Below, piece after piece: positions 6,295 to 15,634 of a stretch of DNA of 41,567 bases; the first letter of the stretch is position 1, and every line of letters begins with the position of its first letter. The notes beneath the pieces were generated by a model that was not told the origin of the DNA, did not search any database, and saw nothing but the letters and a program-made list of their open reading frames with translations. This DNA comes from Streptomyces sp. T39. GTDB taxonomy: Bacteria; Actinomycetota; Actinomycetes; Streptomycetales; Streptomycetaceae. A program made the position numbers and the translations under genes. The DNA is taken from contig NZ_RDBP01000054.1 in NCBI RefSeq assembly GCF_008042045.1, positions 210,944 through 252,510 on the forward strand, given 5' to 3'.

Positions 6295-8751
6295 ATGGGG
6301 AGTGAGGGCGACGCCTGTCCGCGTACGGAGGCGGTACACACTTTGACCAGGCACGACTTTGCGTTCTGCGGGGCCGAGCTGGCCGCTGTCTACGTACTCG
6401 CCGAGGGCGACGACGAACTGCGTCTGGCGGAGGTCGCGGGCGACGGCGGCGGGACGTACGCGCTGCCGTCCGCCGTGGCGGTCGCCGGCCACTCCCCCGC
6501 GACCGACGCGTTCCGCACGGCCCGGCCGGTGTGGCTGGCGCCGGAGGAACTCGCCGCGTACGACGCCGGGCGCCCCGACACCGGGACGGCCCATCTGGCC
6601 GGGTCCTGGCCCGCCTCCTACTCCCTCGGCGCGCTGCCGCTCGGCGGCGGGGCCACCGCACTGGGCTGCCTGCTGGTGGCGGGGGACGTCGGCGCGGGCT
6701 TCAGTGCCGACCGCCGCGGGCTGCTGGAGCTGTACGCCGACCAGGTGGCGGCAGGTCTGGAGTCGGCCGCCACCCGCGCGGCGGGCTCCCGGGGCGCACC
6801 GGCGCCCGGCCGCTCGCTGGTGCCCCGCCACGGCGGCGCGTTCACTCTGACGCTCGGCAGCGGCGGGCTGGTGGCCGACGATCGGGCGCTGTCACTGTTC
6901 GGGCTGAGCGCGCGGGACTTCGACGGGCGGGTGGAGTCCCTGCTGGCGTGCGCGGTGCCGGACGACGTGCCCGCGCTGATGCAGATCCTGGAGCCCGGCC
7001 GGATGTCGGCCGACGGCGGGCAGCTGGCGTTCCGTGTCCGGCTGCCGGGCGGGGAGCTGCGCTGGCTGGGGCTGCGGTGCCGGCTGCGCTACGGCCCCGG
7101 CGGCACGCCCGAGCGCATACTCGGTGTGGTCGCCGACGCGGCGTATCTGCGCCCGACCGCCGACGAGGTCGCCGTCGTCCAGGACCTGGCGGCGAAACTG
7201 GCCGGCGCCACGACCGTGCGCGAGGTCAGCCGGCTCGTGGTGTCGGCGCTGCGGGGGCCGTTGCAGGCCGGCCGGATCGCCCTGGCGGAGCTCAAGGCCG
7301 ACCGGCTGTTCGTCACCGTCCTCGATCCGCCGGACCATCACGCCTGGCCGCCTGCGTGGCAGTCGGAGTGGCGCTCGGAGTGGCCGGACGCCTCGTACCA
7401 CGCTCTGCCGACCCTTCAGAACGCCATGCGGCACGGCCATCTGAGCCTGTGGCCGTCCGGTACCGGGCTGGAGGAGAACCTCGCCGGCATCGGTCCCGGC
7501 GGTCTGGCCGTCCTGCCGCTGCCGGCCGAGGGCCGGATGGTCGGTGTCTGCCTCGTGGGCTGGGACGACCCGCACCCGTTCGCCCCGGAGGAACGCTCGC
7601 TGCTCACGGCCGTCGCCGGCCTGGTGGGCCAGGCGCTGACCCGGGCGCACGCCCTGGACGCCGGGCACGAGCTGGCCACCATGCTCCAGCGCAGCCTGCT
7701 GCCCCGCAAACTTCCCGAGCTTCCCGGCGGAGTGGCCGTGGCCCGCTACCTGCCCGCGACCCGGGGCCTGGAGGTGGGCGGCGACTGGTACGACGTGATC
7801 CCGCTCGGCGAGGGCCATGTCGCGCTCGTCATCGGCGACGTGCAGGGCCACAGCGCCGCCGCGGCGACCATCATGGGGCAGATGCGCACCGCCGTGCGGG
7901 CGTACGCGGTGGAGGGGCACCCCCCGGACGTGGTCCTCGCCCGCGCCAACCGGCTGCTGGTGGGCATGGAGACGGATCTCTTCGCCACCTGCCTCTACGC
8001 CGACCTGGACATGGAGGAGGGCATCGCCCGCTTCGTGCGCGCGGGGCATCTGCCGCCGCTGCTGCGGCACCCGGACGGGGTGACGCAGGAACTGGAGGTG
8101 GAGGGCGGGCCGCCGCTGGGCGTGCTGGCGGACGCCCAGTTCCCCATGACGGAGGCCGGTCTCGGCCCCGGGACGCTGGTGGCCCTGCTCACGGACGGTC
8201 TGGTGGAGTCGTCGCAGCTCGCCCTCGACGACGGCATGCGCCGCGTCCGGGAGGTGCTGGCCGCGGCGGATCCCTCCGACCCGGGCCGCGTCGCCGACGA
8301 CATGCTCGGCGCGGCCGACGGCCGCGACGACGACATGGCGGTGCTGGTCCTGCGCTACGACGGGTCCCGTTCGCGCCCGCTGCGGACCCACTGGACGGTC
8401 TGGCGCCTGCCGGACGCGGTGCTGCACGCCCGTCGGTTCACGGCACGCACCCTGCGGTCCTGGGGGGTGCGCGAGGAGGCGGACGTGGCCCTGCTGGTCG
8501 TCTCCGAACTGGTCACCAACGCGATCGCGCACACCCGGGGCGAGGTACGCCTCAACCTGACCCTGTCCTCGGACCGGCTGCGCGTCGCCGTCAGCGACGC
8601 CTCGCCCCGCAGTCCGGTGAAGCCCCAGGTCGACTGGGACGCCACCGGCGGCCGGGGCCTGCTGATCGTCGAGGCGACGACGTCGGCGTGGGGGGCGGTG
8701 CCGCTCAGCGGCGGCAAGCAGGTGTGGGCGGAGATCCCGGTCGACCGGTGA
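6295..8751 (+). CDS. GAF-PAS-GAF-PP2C (SpoIIE) phosphatase with anti-sigma kinase-like domain
   Basis: An 818-residue soluble signalling protein. Rough domain order: GAF 20-160, PAS-like 180-280, GAF 290-450, SpoIIE-type PP2C phosphatase 460-690, HATPase_c (RsbW-like) 695-818. Phosphatase motifs are VGGDWYDVIPL, VIGDVQGHS, RAGHLPPLL, LTDGLVES and GRDDDMAVLVL. The kinase domain has the N box SELVTNAIAHTRG and the G1 box GGRGLLIVE. Such proteins set the phosphorylation state of anti-anti-sigma factors and so control sigma factors of the SigB/F class. The ATG at 6295 is chosen for GGGGAG 7 bases upstream; an in-frame extension to 6178 lacks a ribosome site. It is monocistronic and ended by the hairpin at 8784. 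Confidence 0.88.
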   Translation: MGSEGDACPRTEAVHTLTRHDFAFCGAELAAVYVLAEGDDELRLAEVAGDGGGTYALPSAVAVAGHSPATDAFRTARPVWLAPEELAAYDAGRPDTGTAHLAGSWPASYSLGALPLGGGATALGCLLVAGDVGAGFSADRRGLLELYADQVAAGLESAATRAAGSRGAPAPGRSLVPRHGGAFTLTLGSGGLVADDRALSLFGLSARDFDGRVESLLACAVPDDVPALMQILEPGRMSADGGQLAFRVRLPGGELRWLGLRCRLRYGPGGTPERILGVVADAAYLRPTADEVAVVQDLAAKLAGATTVREVSRLVVSALRGPLQAGRIALAELKADRLFVTVLDPPDHHAWPPAWQSEWRSEWPDASYHALPTLQNAMRHGHLSLWPSGTGLEENLAGIGPGGLAVLPLPAEGRMVGVCLVGWDDPHPFAPEERSLLTAVAGLVGQALTRAHALDAGHELATMLQRSLLPRKLPELPGGVAVARYLPATRGLEVGGDWYDVIPLGEGHVALVIGDVQGHSAAAATIMGQMRTAVRAYAVEGHPPDVVLARANRLLVGMETDLFATCLYADLDMEEGIARFVRAGHLPPLLRHPDGVTQELEVEGGPPLGVLADAQFPMTEAGLGPGTLVALLTDGLVESSQLALDDGMRRVREVLAAADPSDPGRVADDMLGAADGRDDDMAVLVLRYDGSRSRPLRTHWTVWRLPDAVLHARRFTARTLRSWGVREEADVALLVVSELVTNAIAHTRGEVRLNLTLSSDRLRVAVSDASPRSPVKPQVDWDATGGRGLLIVEATTSAWGAVPLSGGKQVWAEIPVDR

Positions 8752-8783
8752 GCCGCCGCGCCCCGCGGGCCGTTCGGCCGGGG

Positions 8784-8825
8784 CCGCCCGCCCCGGACCC
8801 GTGTGCCGTGGTCCGGGACGGGCGG
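8784..8825. terminator. Bidirectional terminator hairpin
   Basis: Stem CCGCCCG-x-CCCGGACC pairs with GGTCCGGG-x-CGGGCGG, with one mismatch and a 10-base loop. It lies between the convergent phosphatase (+) and phospholipase C (-) genes. Confidence 0.75.
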
Positions 8826-8868
8826 CGGGGCCCGGCCGTGGGGAGCCGATCGGTGCGGACGGCGTGGC

Positions 8869-10923
8869 TCAGTCCGTGAGGAGCCCGGGGTCGGACAGGC
8901 CGGGGATCCCGGTCTCGACGTGGCCGGCGAGCCGGCGCAGGAACACGGAGGAGCCGGCGGCGGTCACCGTCACGTCGTACCAGCTCCCCGAGGCGCGCAG
9001 GTCGAGGGTGTGACGGACCGTCGCGCCCGCCGGGACGGCGATCCGGCGGGTGGTGCCGCCGTACGCCTCGCCGACGGTCACCCGGACTTCGGCGGCGGAC
9101 GGGTTGGTGAAGGTGAGGTCGAGACCGCCGGTGACCGCGTTGTGGCGCGCCGACACCTCGGGGCCGGGGGTCGTGCCCGGACTGCGGAAGCGGCGCAGGA
9201 AGCCGTTCGGGCCGTGGACGGTGAGGTCCGTGATGCCGTTCGACCAGCGGGTGTTCCAGGTGTCGGCGACCGACGCGCCGGCCGCGGTGGTGTAGGTCCA
9301 GGGGGCGTCCGTGCGGTTCGCGGAGGTGACGAGGAACTGGGCGCCCGCGTCGGGCCCGCCGCCGAAGGTGAGGCGGTAGGTGCCGGCCGTGGTGTCCGCG
9401 GCGCCGTCGGTGTACGGGGCGTACCGCAGCGGCCGGGTGGGCCTGCGGCCCGGCTCCTGGCGGGGCATGGAGCCGGTCGGCGGCGGGGTGGGCCGGAAGT
9501 CGGGGTGGCGCTCGCGGTCGGGCGGGAAGTAGCCCTCGGTGGGCGGGAGTCCGGGCGCGGTCCCCGTGCGGGCGAAGTCGAACGCGGAGGTGAGGTCGCC
9601 GCAGACGGCGCGCCGCCACGGTGAGATCTGCGGCTCGCGGACGCCGAAGCGGCGTTCCATGAAGCGGATGACCGAGGTGTGGTCGAACGTCTCCGAGCAG
9701 CTGTAGCCGCCGGTGCTCCAGGGGGAGACGACGAGCATGGGGACGCGGGGGCCGAGGCCGTAGGGTCCGGCGACGAAGCCGGGCGAGCCGGGGTGGGTGT
9801 CCAGCGTCGTGGGCACCGCGGACAGGCCCTGTGAGGCGTCGGCGGGCGCGTACGGCGGCACGACGTGGTCGAAGAAGCCGTCGTTCTCGTCGTAGGTGAT
9901 GAACAGCGCGGTGCGCGCCCAGACGTCGGGGTCCGAGGTGAGTGCGTCGAGGACCTGGGCGATGTACCAGGCGCCGTAGTTCGACGGCCAGTTGGAGTGC
10001 TCGGAGAACGCCTCGGGGGCCGCGATCCAGGAGACGGAGGGCAGCCGGCCGGACCGTACGTCGGCCCGCAGGATGTCGAACAGGCCGTCGCCGGCCGCGG
10101 CGTCGGTGCCGGTGCGGGCCTTGTCGTACAGGGGGGTGCCGGGGCGGGCGCCGCGGTAGCTGTCGAAGTACAGGAGGGAGTTGTCGCCGTAGTTGCCGCG
10201 GTACGCGTCCTCGATCCAGCCCCAGGAGCCCGCGGCGTCCAGGCCGTCGCCGATGTCCTGGTACACCTTCCAGGAGACGCCCGCCGCCTCCAGGCGCTCG
10301 GGGTAGGTGGTCCAGCCGTACCCGGCCTCGGCGTTGTCCAGCACCGGCCCGCCGCCGGTGCCGTCGTTGCCGGTGTGCCCGCTCCACAGGTAGTAGCGGT
10401 TGGGGTCGGTGGAGCCGATGACGGAGCAGTGGTAGGCGTCGCACACGGTGAAGGCGTCGGCGAGCGCGTAGTGGAAGGGGATGTCGTCGCGGGTGAGGTA
10501 CGCCATGGTGGTCGCGGTCTTGGCCGGCACCCACTGGTCGTAGCGTCCCCGGTTAAACGCCTTCTGGCCGCCGGCCCAGTCGTGGTTGAGCCCTTGGAGG
10601 AACTCCATCCCGAGGTCGTCGCCGGCCGGCCGGAAGGGCAGCGTCACCTTCGTGCCGTCGGACTGGTGCCAGACGCTCCTGCCGCTGGGCAGGGTGACGG
10701 GGCGGGGGTCGCCGAAGCCGCGCACACCCTTCATGGTGCCGAAGTAGTGGTCGAAGGAACGGTTCTCCTGCATGAGGACGACGATGTGCTCCACGTCCCG
10801 GAGGGTGCCGGTGGCGCCCTGGGCGGGTATGGCCGCGGCGCGGGCGATGCTCTCGGAGAGCAGGCCGAGGGCCGTGGCGCCGCCGGCGAGCTGGAGGAAG
10901 CGGCGTCGGTTCAACTGCGTCAT
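8869..10923 (-). CDS. plcC: Tat-secreted phospholipase C (phosphocholine-specific type)
   Basis: A 684-residue exported enzyme. The N terminus (LNRRRFLQLAGGATALGLLS) is a twin-arginine signal with probable cleavage near residues 30-35. The phosphoesterase domain (~45-440) has the family's metal and nucleophile motifs: MQENRSFDHYFGTM, GSTDPNRYYLWSG, DENDGFFDHV and SPWSTGG. Two small beta-rich C-terminal repeats (~480-680) match those of phosphocholine-specific PLCs, and overall length fits that family. It hydrolyses phospholipid head groups outside the cell, probably for phosphate or carbon scavenging. ATG at 10923 has GAAGGA upstream. Divergent from the SRPBCC gene. Confidence 0.92.
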   Translation of the reverse strand: MTQLNRRRFLQLAGGATALGLLSESIARAAAIPAQGATGTLRDVEHIVVLMQENRSFDHYFGTMKGVRGFGDPRPVTLPSGRSVWHQSDGTKVTLPFRPAGDDLGMEFLQGLNHDWAGGQKAFNRGRYDQWVPAKTATTMAYLTRDDIPFHYALADAFTVCDAYHCSVIGSTDPNRYYLWSGHTGNDGTGGGPVLDNAEAGYGWTTYPERLEAAGVSWKVYQDIGDGLDAAGSWGWIEDAYRGNYGDNSLLYFDSYRGARPGTPLYDKARTGTDAAAGDGLFDILRADVRSGRLPSVSWIAAPEAFSEHSNWPSNYGAWYIAQVLDALTSDPDVWARTALFITYDENDGFFDHVVPPYAPADASQGLSAVPTTLDTHPGSPGFVAGPYGLGPRVPMLVVSPWSTGGYSCSETFDHTSVIRFMERRFGVREPQISPWRRAVCGDLTSAFDFARTGTAPGLPPTEGYFPPDRERHPDFRPTPPPTGSMPRQEPGRRPTRPLRYAPYTDGAADTTAGTYRLTFGGGPDAGAQFLVTSANRTDAPWTYTTAAGASVADTWNTRWSNGITDLTVHGPNGFLRRFRSPGTTPGPEVSARHNAVTGGLDLTFTNPSAAEVRVTVGEAYGGTTRRIAVPAGATVRHTLDLRASGSWYDVTVTAAGSSVFLRRLAGHVETGIPGLSDPGLLTD

Positions 10924-11193
10924 GGGGGCGGGTCCTTCGCAGGTGGGGGGCGGTCGGCGAGGGGCGCCCCAAGGACAGCGTGCGGGGGGCGCTTTCGGGC
11001 GAACACCTGGGGTCTGCCCTGCGCACAGCGGGCGAATGCCTGGTGCACCGCCGTCTGCGCCGTCTCTCCCCCGTCCCCCCACGGCAGGCGGACGGACAGG
11101 CATCGGTCCCGGATGCCGGGGTACGCGCCCCTTCGTGCCCGTCCGCGCGGCAGACCTCCTGCCGGCGCGGTGGTCATGAAAGGAGGCACGGCC

Positions 11194-11652
11194 ATGAGCA
11201 TGGTGACCGAGACGATCGAGGTCGACGTCCCCGTGAGCACCGCCTACAACCAGTGGACGCAGTTCGAGGAGTTCCCGAAGTTCATGGAAGGCGTCGAGGA
11301 GGTGGTGCAGCTGGATGCCCGTCACAACCGCTGGACCATGGAACTCGGCGGCATCACCCGTGAGTTCGAGACCGAGATCATCGACCAGCTGGCCGACGAG
11401 CGCATCGCGTGGCGCACCACCCGCGGCGAGACGAGGCAGAAGGGGATGGTCAGCTTCCAGCGCCTGGACGAGAGCCACACCCGCGTGCAGCTGGTGATGG
11501 ACGTCGAGGCGAGGGACATCGCCGAGAAGACCGCGGCGGCCACCGGGCTGATCGAGCGGCGGGTGAAGGGCGACATGCGCCGCTTCAAGGACTTCATCGA
11601 GGGCCGCGGCGGCGAGTCCGGCGCGTGGCGCGGCCGCATCGCCCCGGGGTGA
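11194..11652 (+). CDS. SRPBCC (polyketide cyclase/dehydrase-like) family protein
   Basis: A 152-residue protein covering a single START/SRPBCC fold: ETIEVDVPVSTAYNQWTQFE at the N terminus, FPKFMEGVEEV, then alternating beta strands and a long C-terminal helix (IERRVKGDMRRFKDFIE, ~122-138). These proteins hold hydrophobic ligands in a deep cavity; the ligand here is unknown. Similar short proteins in Streptomyces are usually annotated as cyclase/dehydrase or membrane-associated stress proteins. The ATG is preceded by AAAGGAGG at 8 bases, a near-perfect ribosome site. The gene stands alone and is closed by a very strong hairpin. Confidence 0.85.
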   Translation: MSMVTETIEVDVPVSTAYNQWTQFEEFPKFMEGVEEVVQLDARHNRWTMELGGITREFETEIIDQLADERIAWRTTRGETRQKGMVSFQRLDESHTRVQLVMDVEARDIAEKTAAATGLIERRVKGDMRRFKDFIEGRGGESGAWRGRIAPG

Positions 11653-11686
11653 GCCCGCGTAGGCCGGGGGTGCCCCGGCCGTGCGG

Positions 11687-11721
11687 AGCCCGGGCCGGCC
11701 GGTGGACGGCCGGCCCGGGCT
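11687..11721. terminator. Strong bidirectional terminator
   Basis: 15-bp perfect stem AGCCCGGGCCGGCCG / CGGCCGGCCCGGGCT with a 5-base loop, placed between the convergent SRPBCC (+) and katG (-) genes, seven bases from the katG stop. Confidence 0.9.
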
Positions 11722-11727
11722 GCGCGC

Positions 11728-13917
11728 TCACGCGAGGTCGAACCGGTCGAGGTTCATGACCTTGTCCCACGCGGCCACGAAGTCGCGCACGAAGCTCTCC
11801 TCCGCGTCCCGGCAGGCGTAGACCTCCGCGAGCGCGCGGAGCTGGGAGTGGGAGCCGAAGACGAGATCGACGGCGGTGGCGGTCCACACGACCTCGCCGC
11901 TCGCGCGGCTGCGTCCCTCGTACACGTTCTCCGCCGCTCCGGAGACCTTCCACTCCGTGCCCTGGTCGAGCAGGTTGACGAAGAAGTCGTTGGTGAGCGC
12001 CCCGGGCCGCCGGGTGAAGACGCCGTGCGGGGTCTGCCCCGCGTTGGTGTCCAGCACCCTCATCCCGCCGACCAGGACGGTCATCTCGGGAGCGCTGAGC
12101 GTCAGCAGGTTGGCCCGGTCCAGCAGGAGGGTCTCCGCCTCCAGCTTCTCCCCCGCCCGCAGGTAGTTGCGGAAGCCGTCCGCGCGCGGTTCGAGGACGG
12201 CGAACGCCTCCACGTCGGTCTGCTCCTGCGAGGCGTCCGTCCGGCCCGGCGCGAACGGGACGGTGATGTCGTGCCCGGCCTCCTTCGCCGCCTGCTCGAC
12301 ACCGGCGCAGCCGCCCAGGACGATCAGGTCGGCGAGGGAGATCCGCTTCCCGCCGGACTGCGCGGCCTCGAACTCCCGCTGGATCCGCTCGTAGGTGCGC
12401 AGTACGTCCGCCAGGCCCGGCAGGTCGTTGACCTCCCAGCCGCGCTGCGGGGCGAGCCGGATGCGGGCTCCGTTGGCGCCGCCCCGCTTGTCGGTGCCGC
12501 GGAAGCTCGCCGCCGAGGCCCACGCGGTGGACACCAGCTGGGAGACGGACAGCCCCGAGGACAGGATCGTGCGCTTGAGGGCGGCGACGTCCTCGTCACC
12601 GACCAGCTCGTGGTCGGCCTCGGGTACGGGGTCCTGCCACAGCTGCGGTTCGGCGACCCACGGACCGAGGTAGCGCGTGAGCGGCCCCATGTCACGGTGC
12701 AGCAGCTTGTACCAGGCCCTGGCGAACGCGTCCGCGAGCTCCTGCGGGTTCTCGTGGAAGCGCCGGGCGATCGGGCCGTAGACCGGGTCCGCCCTGAGCG
12801 CGAGGTCGGTCGTCAGCATCATCGGGGCGTGGCTCTTCGACGGGTCGTGGGCGTCGGGCACGGTCCCCTGCGCCGCCGCGTCCCTGGGCGTCCACTGCTG
12901 CGCGCCGGCGGGGCTCGTGGTCAGTTCCCACTCGTAGCCGAAGAGGTTGTCGAGGTAGTTGTTGTCCCATGACGTCGGCGCGGTGGTCCACGCGCCCTCC
13001 AGCCCGCTGGTGAGGGCGTGCGGGCCGGCGCCGGTGCCGAAGGCGTTGCTCCAGCCGATGCCCTGCGCCTCGACCGGGCACGCCTCCGGCTCCGGGCCGA
13101 TGTACTGGGCGTCCACCGCGCCGTGACACTTCCCGAAGGTGTGGCCGCCGATGATGAGGGCCGCCGTCTCCTCGTCGTTCATCGCCATCCGCCGGAACGT
13201 CTCGCGGATGTCCCGGGCGGCGGCCAGCGGATCCGGGTTGCCGTTGGGGCCCTCCGGGTTCACGTAGATGAGGCCCATCTGCACCGCGCCGAGCGGGCCC
13301 GAGAGCTCCCGTTCGCCGCTGTAGCGTTCGTCGCCGAGCCAGGTGTCCTCGGGGCCCCAGAAGATCTCCTCGGGCTCCCAGATGTCCTCGCGTCCGAAGC
13401 CGAATCCGAACGTCTCGAACCCCATCGACTCCAGGGCGCAGTTCCCGGCGAAGACGAGCAGGTCGGCCCAGGAGATCTTCCGGCCGTGCTTCTGCTTCAC
13501 CGGCCACAGCAGCCGGCGCGCCTTGTCGAGGCTGGCGTTGTCGGGCCAGCTGTTGAGCGGGGCGAAGCGCTGGGCGCCGCTCCCGCCGCCGCCCCGGCCG
13601 TCCTCGATGCGGTAGGTGCCCGCGGAGTGCCAGCTCATCCGGATGAAGAGCGGACCGTAGTGACCGTAGTCCGCGGGCCACCAGTCCTGCGAGTCGGTCA
13701 TGACCGCGAAGACGTCCCGCTTCAGCTCCTCGACGTCGAGGGCCGCGAACTCCGCGGCGTAGGAGAAGCCGGCCGGCATCGGATTGGCACGCTCCGAGTG
13801 CTGGTGGAGGACCTGCAGGTCAAGCTGGTTCGGCCACCAGTCCCGGTTGGTCCTGGGGCGGGTCGTCGCACGGGACGGGGAGGGGATTACCGGGTTCTCG
13901 CTCTCACTGCCGGACAC
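11728..13917 (-). CDS. katG: Catalase-peroxidase
   Basis: A 729-residue bifunctional haem enzyme with the two-domain architecture and usual length of KatG. Distal-site residues are visible in RMSWHSAGTYR (Arg93, Trp96, His97). Tyr219 (GLIYVNPEG) and Met245 (FRRMAMND) complete the Met-Tyr-Trp adduct. Proximal haem ligand His260 lies in IIGGHTFGKCHGA. It removes H2O2 in the cytoplasm. The GTG at 13917 is chosen for AAGGA 6 bases upstream; the open frame extends to 14181 but has no ribosome site. In Streptomyces katG is often preceded by a Fur-type repressor gene (furA/catR); none is present here, only a long palindrome. All catalytic residues are present, so it should be active. Confidence 0.96.
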   Translation of the reverse strand: MSGSESENPVIPSPSRATTRPRTNRDWWPNQLDLQVLHQHSERANPMPAGFSYAAEFAALDVEELKRDVFAVMTDSQDWWPADYGHYGPLFIRMSWHSAGTYRIEDGRGGGGSGAQRFAPLNSWPDNASLDKARRLLWPVKQKHGRKISWADLLVFAGNCALESMGFETFGFGFGREDIWEPEEIFWGPEDTWLGDERYSGERELSGPLGAVQMGLIYVNPEGPNGNPDPLAAARDIRETFRRMAMNDEETAALIIGGHTFGKCHGAVDAQYIGPEPEACPVEAQGIGWSNAFGTGAGPHALTSGLEGAWTTAPTSWDNNYLDNLFGYEWELTTSPAGAQQWTPRDAAAQGTVPDAHDPSKSHAPMMLTTDLALRADPVYGPIARRFHENPQELADAFARAWYKLLHRDMGPLTRYLGPWVAEPQLWQDPVPEADHELVGDEDVAALKRTILSSGLSVSQLVSTAWASAASFRGTDKRGGANGARIRLAPQRGWEVNDLPGLADVLRTYERIQREFEAAQSGGKRISLADLIVLGGCAGVEQAAKEAGHDITVPFAPGRTDASQEQTDVEAFAVLEPRADGFRNYLRAGEKLEAETLLLDRANLLTLSAPEMTVLVGGMRVLDTNAGQTPHGVFTRRPGALTNDFFVNLLDQGTEWKVSGAAENVYEGRSRASGEVVWTATAVDLVFGSHSQLRALAEVYACRDAEESFVRDFVAAWDKVMNLDRFDLA

Positions 13918-13960
13918 GTCCGTCCTTCTTCCTGTCTCGGTTTTCCCGCTGTTTGCGGCC

Positions 13961-14003
13961 GGCTCGGTCACGATGCGCCGGTCCGGCGCATCGTGACCGA
14001 GCC
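13961..14003. promoter_or_regulatory. 20-bp perfect palindrome upstream of katG
   Basis: GGCTCGGTCACGATGCGCCG and its exact complement flank the spacer GTC. It lies 44 bases upstream of the katG start and outside the pntB terminator. Position and symmetry suit either an operator for a redox-responsive repressor or a second transcription barrier. The sequence does not resemble an A/T-rich Fur box. Confidence 0.6.
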
Positions 14004-14158
14004 CGGGGTCAGCGTCCGTATGGTCGCGCACCGCGCACCGCGCAGCCGAGAGAACACGCAGGAATCCCCCCATAACGCACCGCCGGACGGTCCGGGTCCG
14101 CTCCCGGTTCCGCCGTCCGAACCGGTGTACGGCGGCGCGGGGTGGTGGTGGAGAGACC

Positions 14159-14199
14159 GAGGGCTCCGGCCGGGAGGTCATCCCGGCCGGAAGGCCCTC
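14159..14199 (-). terminator. Terminator of pnt operon
   Basis: Stem GAGGGC-(T)-CCGGCCGGGA pairs with TCCCGGCCGG-(AAG)-GCCCTC, with a 5-base loop. It lies 16 bases beyond the pntB stop. Confidence 0.8.
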
Positions 14200-14214
14200 A
14201 CCCGGCGGTGCGCC

Positions 14215-15633
14215 TCACAGGGCTCCGACGATGTCCTCCACGCGGGCCTTCGCGTCGCCGAAGAGCATCGAGGTGTTCTCGCGGAAGAAGAGCGGGTTCT
14301 GCACGCCCGCGTAGCCGGAGGCCATCGAGCGCTTGAAGACGATGACCTTGCCCGCCTCCCACACGGTGAGCACCGGCATGCCCGCGATCGGGCTGCTGGG
14401 GTCCTCGGCGCCGGCCGGGTTGACCGTGTCGTTGGCGCCGATCACGAGGACGACGTCGGTCTCGGCGAAGTCGTCGTTGACCTCGTCCATTTCGAGGACG
14501 ATGTCGTACGGCACCTTGGCCTCGGCGAGGAGGACGTTCATGTGGCCGGGCAGACGGCCGGCGACCGGGTGGATGCCGAACCGCACGTCGACGCCCTTCG
14601 CGCGCAGCTTCGCGGTGAGCTCGGCCACCGGGTACTGCGCCTGCGCCACGGCCATGCCGTAGCCGGGGGTGATGACCACCGACCGGGCCGAGCCCAGCAG
14701 TTCGGCGGCGCTCGCGGCGGTGATCTCGGTGTGCTCGCCGTAGTCGACCTCCGAGCCCGACGGCGCCTCGATGCCGAAGCCGCCGGCGATGACGGAGAAG
14801 AAGGAGCGGTTCATCGCCTTGCACATGATGTAGGACAGGTAGGCGCCGGAGGAGCCGACCAGCGCGCCGGTCACGATCAGCAGGTCGTTGCCGAGCAGGA
14901 AGCCCGAGGCCGCCGCCGCCCAGCCGGAGTAGCTGTTGAGCATCGAGACGACGACCGGCATGTCGCCTCCGCCGATCGAGGCGACGAGGTGCCAGCCCAG
15001 GGCCAGCGCGAGGACGGTCACGGCGATCAGCAGCCACAGCTCCGGCGTGACGACGAACCAGACCGTCAGGGCCACGAACAGGGCCAGCGATCCGAGGTTC
15101 AGCACGTTCTTGCCCGGCAGCACCAGCGGCTTGGAGTCGATCTTCGCGGCGAGCTTCAGGTACGCCACGATGGAGCCGGTGAAGGTCACCGCGCCGATGA
15201 ACAGGCCGATGAACACCTCGGCGTGGTGGATGCCCAGCGTGCCGAGCGCGTCCAGGGCCCGGGCCTCGTGGCCGTCCGGGTCGTGCTCGACGTTGAGGTA
15301 GCCGTTCCAGCTGACCAGTACGGCGGCCAGACCGACGAAGGAGTGCAGCAGCGCGATCAGCTCGGGCATCCCGGTCATCTCGACGCCGCGGGCCCGCTGG
15401 AGGCCGATCAGCGCGCCGGCCAGCATCGCGGCGGCCATCAGGCCGAGGCCGGCGCCGCTGACGTCGCCGTCGACCGCGAGGACGACCGAGGCGACGAGCG
15501 CCACGCCCATGCCGAGCATGCCGAACGCGTTGCCGAGCCGTGCCGATTCGTGCTTGGAGAGTCCTGCCAGCGCGAGGATGAACAGCAGCGCGGCAACGAG
15601 GTAGGCCGCCTGGGCGGCGATGGTCGCAGACAT
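14215..15633 (-). CDS. pntB: NAD(P) transhydrogenase, beta subunit
   Basis: A 472-residue protein of normal PntB length. Residues 1-270 form about nine membrane helices of the proton channel (domain II), and ~290-472 the NADP(H)-binding domain III, with VVITPGYGMAVAQAQ, VRFGIHPVAGRLPGHMNVLL, ANDTVNPAA-like GANDTVNPAG and the terminal KRSMASGYAGVQNPLFF. It transfers hydride between NADH and NADP+ coupled to proton translocation, but only together with PntA. The ATG at 15633 lies one base from the pntA stop, so the two are coupled. In this window pntA lacks its NAD-binding domain, so PntB is probably stranded unless another alpha subunit exists in the genome. Confidence 0.95.
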   Translation of the reverse strand: MSATIAAQAAYLVAALLFILALAGLSKHESARLGNAFGMLGMGVALVASVVLAVDGDVSGAGLGLMAAAMLAGALIGLQRARGVEMTGMPELIALLHSFVGLAAVLVSWNGYLNVEHDPDGHEARALDALGTLGIHHAEVFIGLFIGAVTFTGSIVAYLKLAAKIDSKPLVLPGKNVLNLGSLALFVALTVWFVVTPELWLLIAVTVLALALGWHLVASIGGGDMPVVVSMLNSYSGWAAAASGFLLGNDLLIVTGALVGSSGAYLSYIMCKAMNRSFFSVIAGGFGIEAPSGSEVDYGEHTEITAASAAELLGSARSVVITPGYGMAVAQAQYPVAELTAKLRAKGVDVRFGIHPVAGRLPGHMNVLLAEAKVPYDIVLEMDEVNDDFAETDVVLVIGANDTVNPAGAEDPSSPIAGMPVLTVWEAGKVIVFKRSMASGYAGVQNPLFFRENTSMLFGDAKARVEDIVGAL

Positions 15634-15634
15634 G

